Source: Liolophura sinensis (Eukaryota > Mollusca > Polyplacophora > Chitonida > Chitonidae). From it: DNA of 64,000 nucleotides. The translations under genes and the position numbers were made by a program. Positions 47,171-59,400 of the stretch are shown here, in pieces. The notes under the pieces are model-generated. The model was not told the DNA's origin. It worked only from the letters and a program-made list of their open reading frames with translations, and searched no databases. Numbering within the stretch: the first letter of the stretch is position 1; the number at the start of each line of letters is the position of its first letter. The DNA lies in assembly GCF_032854445.1 (NCBI RefSeq), contig NC_088306.1:25641764-25705763 (forward strand), read 5' to 3'.

Positions 47171-47639
47171 TCTTTACAGTGTAGAACAAGAATACCTATG
47201 AGCGCCGGGTATATCAAGTTCTGGTCCAAAAAATGGGCAAAAAATGGATGTCGGAGAGTGGCATTTTAACCACACTTACTCATGCCAGTCAGAAGCGTTA
47301 CATGAACGGCCGCGACACATGGGTATGAAAATTTGTCTGTTGTCACCAGACTTACTTGATAAACGCTCTTATCCACGAGCCTTGAACTTCTGACAAAGAA
47401 CAAGACCTCTGGTATATCATATGAGTATCCACCTGGGTGAGAAACCTTTTTACCCACATGGAGACTAAAGAAATAAGTTGTATTGTTGTATTGAGGAACG
47501 ACGAACAGTGTTATAGGAAAGCACAGAAAACGAGGGGGAAAAAACAACATAAAGCGGCCATAACGTATACCATATACCGGTAAAACGTGTACTTGTGAAG
47601 GCATAGATGTACCTGTCCCGTTTCAACTTAATACTCCGT

Positions 47640-47871
47640 GACCTAGTGATAAGCGTGTTAACGTAGCACAGTGACCAAGAATCGCCTCATCAGTTCAGGA
47701 GTTTATCCATCTAATGCTTATTTCCTCTCTGGACATATGTGGGAGGTTCTCCGAGTCACCTGCGGATGGGTATGGGCTTCCGCTAGCTCTTGCAGTTTTC
47801 CTCCCACCGGCGTTGTATATCTTGAGTATGGCGAATAAAACACCAAATCAATTAAATAAATAAATAATAAC
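47640..47871 (+). repeat. SINE-A, diverged
   Basis: Matches in block order: 'gataagcgtgttaacgtagc', 'ttatttcctctctggacata', 'cctgcggatgggtatgggct', and an 'aaataaataaataa' tail, with a deletion in the 'ataagtgaaat' region. Confidence 0.75.
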
Positions 47872-48297
47872 TCCTTACATGAAAAGGCTCGAAAAACCAT
47901 ATTTCGTGACAGCCTGACATACCAAATGTAACTTACAGCTCGATTACCTTCAACTCCCCCTCCTCCACCCCGCAACCCCCATGCGCCTTGAGTACCTGTA
48001 GGCAACGAATAAATCAATAAACAGGAAGGCGCCAGTGTGCTATGTGAGGCTATGGTGAAAATGACAATACAGGACCACAGACAGGAAGCAAAAGATCAAT
48101 CAACAGATTTTGTTCTTGCACTCCTTGATCCAAAAAGACAAAATCAATATATTCCGTTTGGTCTATGTATAGACAGCTTTGTTGTGAATTTTGTATTTTT
48201 TTTTCTGCAAGAAATGCTAATCAATACTATATAAATAATCGGCTTTTTTAGTGTGCTGGGAAGAAAAATACAAAAATGACACCAAAATGAGGCGATA

Positions 48298-48370
48298 CGT
48301 TGTGTTAGCAGTGACGTTGTGTTAGCAGTGACGTTGTGTTAGCAGTGACGTTGTGTCAGCAGTGACGTTG
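48298..48370. repeat. 17-bp tandem repeat
   Basis: 'cgttgtgttagcagtga' is repeated about four times. Confidence 0.9.
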
Positions 48371-48880
48371 TGGTAAACAAAATATTGTTTTGCCAAAAGC
48401 TTATGTGTGATCAAAAAATCATGGTAAACAGAATATTGTGATGTTAAAAGATTATGTGTGATCAAAAAATCATGGTAAACAGAATGTTGTGTTGACAAAA
48501 GATTATGTGTGATCAAAAAACCATGGTAAACAATATTGTGTTGATAAAAGATTGTGTGTGATCAAAAAATCATGGTAAACAGAATATTGTGTTGATAAAA
48601 GATTGTGTGTGATCAAAAAATCATGGTAAACAGAATATTGTTTTGTCATAAGCTTATGTGTGATCAAAAAATCATGGTAAACAGAATACTGTGTTGCCAA
48701 AAGATTATGTGTGATCAAAAACCATGATAAACAGGATATTGTTTGCCCAAAGCCTATGTATGATCAAAAACCATTATAAACACAATATATGTTTTCGTGC
48801 CACAATTTTGTGTGATAAAATCATGGTGAACAGAATAATGTTTTGCAGCAGTCGTGAGTGACCAAAAATTTAGGTAAATA
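48371..48880. repeat. About 51-bp tandem repeat, about ten copies
   Basis: The unit is 'atggtaaacagaatattgtg', 'ttgataaaagattatgtgtg', 'atcaaaaaatc', starting near 48372, 48423, 48473 and 48524 and degrading after about 48740. Frames through it are artefacts. Confidence 0.9.
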
Positions 48881-49570
48881 ATTAAAATACTTCTAAGAGC
48901 ACAAAGGCGCTATAATATACTAAAAGGCGATGCTTGTTTATGGCGCAGTCCTATAACAAGCAAGTCTGTATAGCTACAAACCACCAGACATGTAAACCAC
49001 CAGAACAACTTTACCTTCGGCAGTACTTGTGTCAGTCAGCCATGTAATAGACTAGACATTTTCTTCCGCTGCATCAATTCTAGTTCAAATATAGCCTATG
49101 TCCCCTGGTAATGGTTCCATCACAGAACAACTTACGACGTGATTATAGCTTCAGTGCACAGAAAACAAAGACATGATGTGAGATGAAAGACCATTGTAAA
49201 TATTCTACAGGGACATATATGTTTAGCTATTAAAAGTTCATTAGAAACGTTAGATTCTATAGTGCATGGCCATTATTGTGATTAGTTTTTTTTTGTCATT
49301 GAACACACACACACACGCACACGCACACACATACACATACACAAACACACACGCACACAGGATTCAATACGTCAGCGTCTAAAAATACTTATGTACATAG
49401 AGATAAGAAATGGACCTTGTGGCAAACTGTTTATTTCAAATGAAAAATACGTAGGTGACGTCATTGCTACCCACTGGGTTCCGAACAGTCAACCGGAGGA
49501 GCCGATGTTTGAAAGCAACTAGCTCGATCTTTTTAATGGCCATTCACCTGCACGATATAGGCCTATACTT
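48881..49570. other. Intergenic, CA-rich microsatellite, no gene seen
   Basis: Contains a CA-type microsatellite at about 49305-49360. Sequence at about 49430-49490 resembles part of the dispersed repeat at 33140-33210. Confidence 0.5.
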
Positions 49571-49770
49571 CACGTTCGCCGTGAGTTCAAGCACAGCTTA
49601 CGCTGGCTTCTCTCCGATCGCACGTGGAAAAGTCTGCCAACAACATGCGGGTGGTCGTGGTTTTCTTCTTGGCTCTGACCAGTTTCCTCCCACTATAATG
49701 CTGGCCGCAGTCGTATAAGTTAAAAAAATTCTTGAGTACGGCGTAAAATACCAATCAAATAAATAAACAA
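49570..49770 (+). repeat. SINE-A, 5'-truncated
   Basis: Matches 'gtgagttcaagcacagctta' through 'ggccgcagtcgtataagtt' to 'caatcaaataaataaac'. Confidence 0.85.
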
Positions 49771-50653
49771 AATAAGTATGGATAAAACTGAGACAACTGA
49801 TGAAGGGAACGACCAACCTCCTCGCAGTGCGTATTTGTTTCATATGTTTGTACTGACGCTTTTGTGGTGGATTATTCCCTTTGGACTGACAAGATGGCAA
49901 CAACACACGGACAAGTTTAAATACTGATTTAATCAGTCAAATTAATGTATGGAAACTGACAAGCAAGTTTGACTGGAAGTTCAAAAATGCGCCTCAGACA
50001 GATTCAAGCGCATTTTATGCAAAACAATTGCAAGGTATATTGATGTGTTTTGGTAATTATGTACAGAATAACTACATTCTTTATTCAGTCACATTTTTAC
50101 AAATCGAATTTTGGAAATACTTCAACACCAATTAGAATATCCCTTGCGTTTTCCCCTTTGAAATGTATGCCGGGACCAAGACATGCAGTAACCCGGATGG
50201 AGTTTTTCTACAACAAAATCAACCGTTTGTGGTCACAGGGTTTCACCCTGACAATTACAGACTGTAAACATAGCATATATAGATTTACCAATGTGAGTCT
50301 AACATTCGTAGAAAGAAAACGTAACACTATAATCAATCAATAAATTTCATAATTTCATGTGTTTGTTCTGTTAATGCTAGCATGATTTTATTTACAACAA
50401 AGACACCATTTTGAGCTTTGTATATACAGAGTTTACAAAATATACCATACGAACATGACGAAATATATATATATACACATTATTCTGATGAGAGATCGGT
50501 GCCGCATGAATATGTTTGCTTGCGAGCCGATTCTATCAAAGGTCATGTCGTCCTGATTAATGTCAAAATGTAAACTGTAATGCAAATTCAAACTTTTTTA
50601 GAGTTTTTTTTTTTAGACCATTAGAGATAAGTTTGGGAAGATTTAACTATTTA

Positions 50654-50890
50654 GGGGGCAGAGATGGCTAGCGTGCCAGCGCGGCGCACTGACCCAGGAG
50701 ATTCTCGTCAATATGGTCGCTGTGAGTTCAAGCCCAGCTAATGCTCGGTTCCTCCTCGGTCGTAAGTGGAAAGATGTACCAGTAGCCTGCAGATGATCAT
50801 GGTTTCCACGGGTCTTTGCCCAGTTTCCTCTCACCATAAGGATGGCAAAACAAATCTTTGGTAAGGCGTTAAATAACATAAATAAATCTC
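50654..50890 (+). repeat. SINE-A, with internal deletion
   Basis: The head 'gctagcgtgccagcgcggcg' and 'gtgagttcaagcccagcta' are present. The 'ataagtgaaatattcttgag' block is lost. The head variant is the one most like the intron part of the CDC16 exon 14 array. Confidence 0.8.
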
Positions 50891-51243
50891 TGACCTCTGC
50901 TGTCACTTTCTGATACACGATGCTTTTAACCAAGAATTGTTAACCTGTGTTATCTGATCTGTGACTGTAATGTGTGAGAACCACGCTCACACGCACGAAC
51001 AGAACATGCGTACACATACCCATGACAAGTACACAGCCCACGCAGTTACGGTGCACACACCAGGAACCGTGCGCACGCTGCGCGCATCAGGAACCGTGAC
51101 CACACTGCACGCACCAGGCAGCATATGCATAAAGCTTAAAAGTATACGTCGTGCATGTACCTGCGGACATGTATTATACATATATTTAGCAGAATGCGCA
51201 TATACTGTTACTGCTTAAGTGGTATTGTACTTCACAAACTTTT

Positions 51244-51625
51244 ACCCCGTTCACACGGGCAAAATTTAATCCGGATCAAATCTGAGCCGGTTTAAATCGA
51301 AACCAGGTGTTCACACGGCCATTGTGGCCAAACCGGTTTTAAGCCAGTTCAGGTATTTACCCGTTCACACGTTCACGTTTAAGTCGGTTTAGTAATTGCA
51401 GTGTCATCCTGACCCCTTCTTGTTCGGGAAATTTAATCCAGTTACCGTTTATACGTCACAGATAAACCGGCTCAAGCCCGGAAACTGGCTAAAAGCCACA
51501 TCGCTAGCTGGGGCAAGTAAACCGGATTGAATGCCCCCACTTTGGGTTCACACTAGCGACGTCAAACTGGCTCAAAGTTACTTTCGGATTTAAACCAGAT
51601 TAACTTTACCCGTGTGAACGGGGTA
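51244..51625. mobile_element. MITE-like element with TACCCCGTTCACACGGG inverted ends
   Basis: The left end 'taccccgttcacacgggcaa' pairs with the right end 'ttacccgtgtgaacggggta'. Internal 'gttcacac' motifs recur. It is about 380 bp and has no open frame. The superfamily is not assigned. Confidence 0.8.
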
Positions 51626-51849
51626 TTTTATACTGCATACGCGCATAAAACAGATACATGTATATCCTATAGCGTCATCACTGTGTCTGTTGCGTCATCA
51701 CACTAACCTGAATGCGGATTTGCCACAAAGCTATATTCAGTTGTGTGTTAAAATGAGTGAACTTGCCACAGCATTTTTTCGGCTGCCTCAGCGTACTAAA
51801 TAGAATGCGTTTTTGTCACAGTTTATATTCTGTTGTGTGTTAAAATGTG

Positions 51850-52380
51850 GCAAGTTACCATAGTCTTCTTTTCAGTTTCCTTAGCACACTACATATAGAA
51901 ACCGGATTTTCCACAACTTTATCATGTTGCGTGTCAAGAAATTGCCACATCCTTCTTTCGGGTTTCTACGGCACACAAAATATAGAAACCGGGTTTTCCA
52001 TAACTATATCCTGTTGCGTGGTAAGAAGTTGCCACATTCTGCTTTCGGGTTGCTACGGCACACTAAATATAGAAACCGGATTTTTCAGAACTATATCTTG
52101 TTGCGTGGTAAGAAGTTGCCACAGCCTTCTTTCGGGCTGGTACGGCACACTAAATATAGAAACCAGATTTTCCAGAACCATATCCTGTTGCGTGGTAAGA
52201 AGTTGCCACAGCCTTCTTTCGGGCTGGTACGGCACACTAAATATAAAAATCGGATTTTCCAGAACCATATTCTGTTGCGTGGTAAGAAGTTGCCACATCC
52301 TGCTTTCGGGTTGCTACGGCACACTAAATATAGAAACCTGGTTTTCCAGACATATGTCCTGTTGCGTGGTAAGAATGGGC
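51850..52380. repeat. 87-bp tandem repeat, about six copies
   Basis: The unit includes 'ccttctttcgggttgctacg', 'gcacactaaatatagaaacc', 'ggattttccagaactatatc', 'ctgttgcgtggtaagaagtt'; 'tatagaaacc' recurs at 51894, 51981 and 52068. Because 87 is a multiple of three, long frames run through on both strands (up to 243 codons). I treat these as artefacts, though the array abuts the small gene at 52486. Confidence 0.9.
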
Positions 52381-52485
52381 GACAGTCTTTTCTGTGGCTG
52401 TAACACGTACACTGGAAAGAACGTGTACTTGTCAGAACAATCTGCCACTATCCGTAAACACTGTGTCACACTCTGTCACAGACTG

Positions 52486-53284
52486 TCAGGACTTTGCCAC
52501 TTTGCTCCTGTTCATGGAGTGGTTTTCTGGCCATTTTTGATCCACACTTACTACCTTTTCTACCTCGGTCTCGAATAGTCCCGAGTTGGAAGAGTTGCTG
52601 GTTGATGTACCCCATTCATCTTTTTCTGAAATAGAAAAAAAACTATATTTAGAAATATGTAATGGTTCTGATTGTTATTACGTGCATGCCATATAAAAGG
52701 AAGAAGGGTGCAGAACTACCTCGCAAGCGAACGTCGTAGACCGCCTTTTGTCACCAAGACCTCATACACCGAAACAACGGTGGGCATATACAAATCCCCT
52801 GCCCATAACTGGGTTTGAACCCGTACTTCGTGAGCCTTGCTTCTGGAAGACAAGCACCTTAATCCCTGAACGAAATCCCGCCCCTAGCTTTGGACGAATT
52901 ATTTTGTGCTTAGAAAGAGTTGTAAACAATAAATATAAAAAAGTGATTAATTAATACCTAAATATACATATATATTTAAAATATATATGGATATGTAAAA
53001 AGTAAGTAATAATAAATTCAGGAAAAAATCCAGAAGACAGTAAATCTGTACATGTGTGAATAAAAAAGGTCATTGTACAAATCCAAAAATACTCTAAATA
53101 ATTTGTTTCAGTAATTACATGCTAATATTTTAAGGTATCACAGTCCACTCTACAAACCCTGCTTATCGTCCTCTCCGTCCGGTTCACCCCGACTGCTGAC
53201 GTAAGAGATACACGTGCTCTGTTCCTTGTAATACTCCCGATATGTCTGCTTGACGTTTGCCGACTTGCTGGAACCACACCCCAT
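52486..53284 (-). CDS. Candidate small N-myristoylated/palmitoylated protein, two exons
   Basis: Minus-strand exon 1 is 53284-53158 and exon 2 is 52625-52486 (TGA), with a GT-AG intron (donor gtttgt; acceptor 'ttttttttctatttcag'). The joined frame encodes 88 residues. The N-terminus MGCGSSK has Gly2 and Cys3, the usual pattern for N-myristoylation plus palmitoylation, suggesting a membrane-anchored small protein. Residues about 15-29 (TYREYYKEQSTCISY) are weakly reminiscent of the start of vertebrate BAALC (also MGCG... YYE ... ST..TY), but I would not assign orthology. The frame after the second exon's inner GTAAGT (near 52552) is uncertain: that donor could be used instead. A CCAAT motif lies only 11 bp before the ATG, which is oddly close. 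Both exons are shorter than usual open-frame cut-offs. Confidence 0.5.
52770..52900 (-). repeat. tRNA-like SINE head (third family)
   Basis: On the minus strand an A-box-like 'gttcagggattaaggtgc' is followed by a B-box-like 'acgggttcaaacccagttat'. The order and spacing fit a tRNA-derived SINE. No terminal acceptor stem supports a real tRNA gene. Confidence 0.5.
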
Positions 53285-53810
53285 CGCTCTGCCCATTGGC
53301 TGGCTGCGATCAGGCCACACCCACTATTTACGCAATGTCAATCTTGAAATCTGGAGCATAAAGATACATACGTGATTTAGAAAAGAACACGCAATCATAA
53401 ATGTTGTACTTAAATACAGGTGTAACGAAACAAATAAACTTTATATGATTTCTCCACGAACATGCTTTAAATATTTCGAAACTCAAAAAACTTTTGATAA
53501 ATATGGGTCTAATTTACGCCATACCCCATACATTTTTCATTGTTACGATGACCATCGGTTTTTGTGGATGGAGAAAACCGGAGAGCCTGGCAGAAATCAA
53601 CATCATCAGGCAAATAATATACAGACGTACTTTCTTACTTGTGACGTCATATTTCATGGTGGGAGATACATTCAAGAAAGTGAAGACCGCATGCGCTAAC
53701 AGACCCGGCAACACCATCGACCGTTTACTGTTTCCAAGTCTTCACAGACAATGAGAGCACTGGAATCTAGAAAAGCCCTGTACACGTACGGGATAGGACC
53801 GATACCCCTT

Positions 53811-53876
53811 ATAGCGCATGCGCCGCTCTATCTCTGCACACCATTGACAGCAGAGAGGTAGAGCGGCACATGCCAA
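53811..53876. other. Near-perfect inverted repeat / hairpin
   Basis: 'gcatgcgccgctctatctct' and 'agagaggtagagcggcacat' pair over about 24 bases around a 12-base loop. It may be a folded MITE remnant or a transcribed hairpin. Confidence 0.7.
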
Positions 53877-54520
53877 GTGAATGAAAGGAACAGAATTGCC
53901 ACATAGTATGCCGGCTGCGGTTGGGGGTCGCGCATCTCATACCACTAACTCACGTCACATACCTTGTGAAATAAGTATACAAGTATACATAAAGTAAGCC
54001 TATATTCTTCAGTACGTATTAAACACCCCAATGACATATATAAATAAATCGATAGCATCCATCTCACATAGAGATTCAATAAGATCTACAACTAATGTTG
54101 TTTTCGTATGTGCAATACATTACACAGCCATATTAGAAACATTACAATTCCTAACAGAGCGAAAAACTACTTCTGTAATTCTACTACAGTAATTCTTCTA
54201 ATTTTTGGGACTCATGGTCTGCTCTTTTTACCCAATATTCATGTAATTATACCGGAAATACACAGTTTCTCTTTTCTCCCATAGATGGTTACAACATCTG
54301 TGCACAAAATATACATATCTTTACTGAATCACAAATGTATTTTTTTGCCTTCTACCTGACAAATATCTGTCCTAAAAATCAGGAGAATTACAATATTTGA
54401 GTCAAGAGATTTATTTCTGTTTCCTCTCATTTGCTCTGTGGTTTAGCTGGTCTTTTCAACAATAATCTCATTGCACGACGTAAGGATTTTTCCAGGCAGC
54501 GAAGTCCCCATTCAAACATA

Positions 54521-55802
54521 CTGAACAAAGAAACTTCACAGTTGGAGAAATCAGTTGTGCTGAGAATGGGGAGTACAAGGTAATTAATATGGGCGGATTT
54601 CATGAAGGCCAGGTTTATCCTAACGCATCTGACCATTGCAATTCTGATGAACCACGCTGGGTGCATGCAGCACGTTGTTCTGTGAAAATGTGACCATGCA
54701 CGTGTGCGAGTTCACGTGACCACAGCTTTATGAAGCTGAGCACCAAGACGTGTGCGTAATTCGCTGGTAATTAGAAAAACACGCCAACAATCCTTTGAGG
54801 GATAAACAATTCTCATGTCGCGTCTTACAAAGGCTGAACGTGAGCGTGCAGCTGGTGTGATCTAGAATGACAAGTCTACTGTTGCTGTGCTATGAGACCC
54901 AGTAGACGGACAGTTGATAACCTGTGGACACGTGTGCATCAAACAGGTACGCCATTTGCTCGCCCTGGGTCAGTAAAGGCAACGTGTGACGACACATGCT
55001 CGGGAGAATCAAGTTTGACTACTTCGTTTGCGTAATCGTTTTACGACAGCAACGTCAACCGCGCTGTTTAGGGATCGTGTAACTGCCCAGACCATACGAA
55101 ACCGCTTCCCTGACGTCCTAGTGTTGAACCGATTACGACACAGATAAACCGTAATGAACCTCTACGGTGGGCACAATTTCACCTGCGCTGGATTCAGAGA
55201 CAATGGAATAGGGTTGTACTAACAACGATCTTGACGCATGAGCAGTGAACGTCACGCATAGTGCAGCGTACATGAAGTTGGTCGATTTCGAGGCGGTAGC
55301 GTAATGGTTTGGGGAAGCTTTTTGTCGGAACATGAATAATACAGGCCTCCAATTCCAATATGACATTGCTTCCGCGTCAAAACACGAAATTTCCTGCGGT
55401 CAGTGACGTCATGGAGTGACCATACATATCACCTGACTTCAATCCCATCCAACAGGTATGGAATGCTCTTGGCAGAAATCTTCCTGCCTTGAAGCGTCAA
55501 CCCCAGAGTGTTCAAGATCTGGCAGGTGTTGGTATGATGAGACAACGTGGCCCTGCTGTTGTGAATGCGAGAGGGGGCATACACGGTACTGAACAAACTC
55601 CAACACAGATGGCTAGTCCCTATGAAATCAAGGAGTGACCACATCATGCTACTGTTAACTGTAGAGGGTGCAACAGTGCCTAATCCATCCACACACCCAT
55701 TACGTCCATAAACTAGGTTTGTCCACTAGTATTACACTTTGTTCTATGTGGATATTTTTGGAACATAAAGTAACATATGTGAAGTTTCTGCTCTTTGTTC
55801 AG
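54521..55802 (+). mobile_element. Tc1/mariner-type transposon, decayed, 1282 bp
   Basis: The ends 'ctgaacaaagaaacttcac' (54521) and the inverse 'gtgaagtttctgctctttgt' 'tcag' (to 55802) form terminal inverted repeats flanked by TA dinucleotides (54519-54520 and 55803-55804), the Tc1/mariner target duplication. Length is typical of the family. The transposase inside is broken (separate entry). Confidence 0.9.
54815..55720 (+). pseudogene. Tc1-like transposase, degenerate
   Basis: Fragments in shifting frames: MSRLTKAERERAAG at 54815 (N-terminal DNA-binding part, then a stop), RNRFTTATSTA near 55030, WAQFHLRWIQRQWNRVV near 55168, GGSVMVWGS near 55292 and SPDFNPIQQVWNAL near 55430. The last is the block around the third catalytic acidic residue, where the usual E is Q here. 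Many stops and frameshifts; certainly inactive. Confidence 0.85.
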
Positions 55803-56162
55803 TATACAGGGGCCTACAGGTATTCTTAATTAGACAACAGAGAAGGCTGGTCAGGGGTAAGGAATATGCTACTAGGCCAACTACAAAACACCCCCAACCT
55901 CACTACCATCCCCATTCAACCCTCAGTTCATTAAACATGTGGACCTACACGTGTATAACGAAGATGGCTTGTCAACATCGCCTCTGGCTTACCTGTATCG
56001 GAAACCTTGGATAAATGCGTTCAACATGTTCAAAAAGTACCGGTAATCAATTATATCCCTCGGTTATTTCCGGAATTTACAACCGGAAACTAATTATTCA
56101 CAATTTTATCGTACGCTGATCATGGACCGACCGTCAGCGTATCCTCCGGCCACAATGGGCGC

Positions 56163-56433
56163 AGGGGCCTCCGTGGCTCAGTCGGTTAGCGCGCTAGCGC
56201 AGCGTAATGACCCGTGAGCCTCTCACCAATGCGGTCGTTGTGAGTTCAAGTCCAGCTCATGCTGGCTTCCTCTCCGGCCGTAAGTGGGAAGGTCTGCCAG
56301 CAACCTGCGGATGGTCGTGGGTTTCCCCCCGGGCTGTGCCCGGCTTCCACCCACCATAATGCTGGCCGCCGTCGTATAAGTGAAATATTCTTGAGTACGG
56401 CGTAAAACACCAATCAAATAAATAAATAAATAA
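56163..56433 (+). repeat. SINE-A, full length, best preserved copy
   Basis: Intact head ('ggggcctccgtggctcagtc', 'ggttagcgcgctagcgcagc'), B-box 'gagttcaagtccagctcatg', body, and tail 'tacggcgtaaaacaccaatc' plus four AAAT units. It serves as the reference for the other copies. Flanks 'aatgggcgca' and 'aatgtgcgta' may be a diverged target duplication. Confidence 0.95.
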
Positions 56434-59400
56434 TGTGCGTAGGATTGATGGTTGTACAGAATCCAGCTGTACTGTACGTATCAGATGAAACACCATTAAA
56501 TAGTGTCCGAGAAAATTCTTTATTTTTTTACAACACTTTTCGATCTAGTAAAATACATTTAAAACTTTGCATTCTCTTCATATTCACTTTTCTGGCCATA
56601 TTGAGGACAGTGATGTCACTTCGGCTTTTACCATGTGACACACATAGACTGATATATTTCATCATTGAAAATGCATCTTCATTTAGAGCTATGAATGCAT
56701 TTATGCTTTAAAATAGCGCTGGTCCTATTTCTTTTCACTATAGTCGAATTCGACGGGCCGACACAACGATTGCTCCGAATGCCAAAGAATGCCAATTTAA
56801 ACAACAATTAAACAACAATTATTCATTCTTTTGTTAACAACTTAACTGTTCTTCCAAAAACATTTTTTGTTTTTAGTTTTGCATTCAAACGATAGTTGAT
56901 TTTATGCTTTCCATATACGACAGGCGGTTTGCATATTCACGAACTGAATATCTGCGCGAATTTACGAATCTGTTATTGATTTATGAATTTTGGGCAAATA
57001 ATATTTTTCCGACAGTGTATTGCTACTCCATGGACAATCAGTGATCATGCCAGTCTCCCACATATAACGTAAACCCCCTGAAACCATATAATGTTTACGG
57101 AGTTTTGTACAACTACATGTTTCATTGATAATATAGTTTTAACTGGCAGAAATACACAATATTCCTTTTTATAATGATTTTTCTACGCCTAGTCCAGTCC
57201 ATTTCTATTCTACATATTAACACGGTTATTGATTTATGGCTCATAATTACGTGTCATTAAATTTCCCTGAAATCGCTTGGGCGTCTCAGCAAACAGGTTT
57301 TCCTGGGTATGTGCGTAACTATATTTACCACAAAATGCTTTTCATGTGAGATATTTACGGATGAAATTATTGATTTTCATTTGATTTCAGGAATAACTTA
57401 CACCGGAAAACATTAGCGTGAACAAGCCGCCATGTTGCCAATTCAATTATAACGCTGTTGATACCTGTCCACGGTAAATTATTCACATTTGTACTCTACA
57501 CACATAGACCCAACTGCGGCTTGACAATTTAGTCGTGGCTTGTTAAGTATGTGGCGAAAACATGTAGCTACAAATATGTAACTCAAAGTCGAGTGTCGCA
57601 GCCATGAGGGGTACTATACGAAAAACGCTTTCTAATATGCCGCTGTCGTTTTCAATGAAACGCATCCCCGGCACCCACATGTCACTGTTACTTTCACGGG
57701 GAGGGCCGGGGGTGGGCAGGGAGGTAATTTGCTACTATTTAGCCATTTACACGAACAGCTAGCATAAAAGCCTGAGATAAATTGACAACATGACAGATAG
57801 CTGAGGCCGTATCTCGTCGGTTATTTGTGACCATTTGCCTACTGTCACATTGCTCATCTCTGCTCCGATTTTACTATCTGTGCTGTAGTCATTTTATAGG
57901 AAAATCTTTGCTCTCCCGTCCTTTATATAGGAGTCTACACTGTATGCAAGGCAATCGTGCATTGATCAGCATTCGCCCTTTGAAGTGAAAGAGTAATATT
58001 GTCTGTAGCTTCAATACCGATAAGCCCCCTACAGGCATTTTCTACGGAAATGATACGGAAATCATCAAATTCTATGCGAAGAATGAGTTATATGCCTTAC
58101 ATGGAGGATATGCTCTCTCTCTCCCCCAATGATATTGCACTAAAGGCCATTTACGTCAAGGCTTGAGACGTATCATATACCTTAATTAAGCTTGGTATTT
58201 CAGAGTTCATTTTTTAGATCGACCTCGTATATGGCGGCCTAATGTGAGAGGACGGCGCGCTAGCCCTTCTTTTGTAGGGTGGTGTAAATATTCACCTGTC
58301 CTGGATTGTGGCGCATATTTGAAATGCGCATTTATGCCTCGCAGCTTGTTTCCATCGCACTCATTGGCGATTTTTTCTTCGTGAATAATTACGTTCCAGT
58401 TGTTTGTTACTCTTAAACGAGTTTTATTTAAATGATCGGTTTTCAGTATACATCATAATATATCTATCTATACGCCTCTAATGAAGCCTTATAGCGATCA
58501 CAGGTTTTAGGTTTTAGGGTCATGTATAACTGTCATATTCGAAAAATCATAAAACAAAAAACAAACGTCTGGCAAATTAGTTAATCCAAAGCAACGATAT
58601 TACGACCAATATTTACACTATACAGAGCGAGAACGTTTGCTAAATGTATCACTGTGTAAACCACATTGCACATATAGACTGATTTAAATATTCATTTTAC
58701 CGGTTTCATGTTTAAGTAAGCATAGCTGTATAAAAACCTTATTTACAAAATGTAACGGTTATAGCGTTTCACTGGAACATAGGCGCTATAGTTAGTGTTC
58801 ACGACGATGGGGTTGTGCGGTTGATTTACGCTATATCGACTGTGATTTTACGTTTTTGGAGGTTTACAAATTTCTGGCAAAGAATTCTGCCCGACCTTTA
58901 GCGGAAAGACGGACAAGTTCTGCTACGCGTCAATTTATCGGATATCAAACAGAATATGGTTTTAGTTCCAGTATTATTGTTATTTGGGATTACACATTTT
59001 GGGTATAGTATAAATTCTAGAACTGAAAATCTGGCGAGACCACTTCGAGTTTCGAACCGGCGATATCACAGTCAGGCGCCATATCGGCAGATGTGCATGT
59101 CGCCATGTAGTCTAGGACTATTCTGCCAACAGACCTCCCGAATAGAATTATAGGAGGTGGCTAATTCGTATACTTTTCTGTAATATAAACAGAAAACCGC
59201 AAATAATGAACATGTTAGTGTAAAAATGTGTAATGAATGACGGATGGCACCACCGACGAACTATCTCACGACATGGTACACAGATTTTCAGCCCAAGGGG
59301 AGATCAACGTGTATGACATATTGTTACAAATCACGTGATCTTCAACGAACTTCCTGTAAGACTTCCTGAATGGTGCTACAAAAGCTGGCGACCCGTTATT

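Noticed and set aside
47266-47604. 112-codon minus-strand frame
   Set aside because: No recognisable family, no splice pattern, composition like neighbouring non-coding sequence.
51847-52578. 243-codon plus-strand frame
   Set aside because: The 87-bp tandem array is a multiple of three, which keeps frames open on both strands; no family resemblance.
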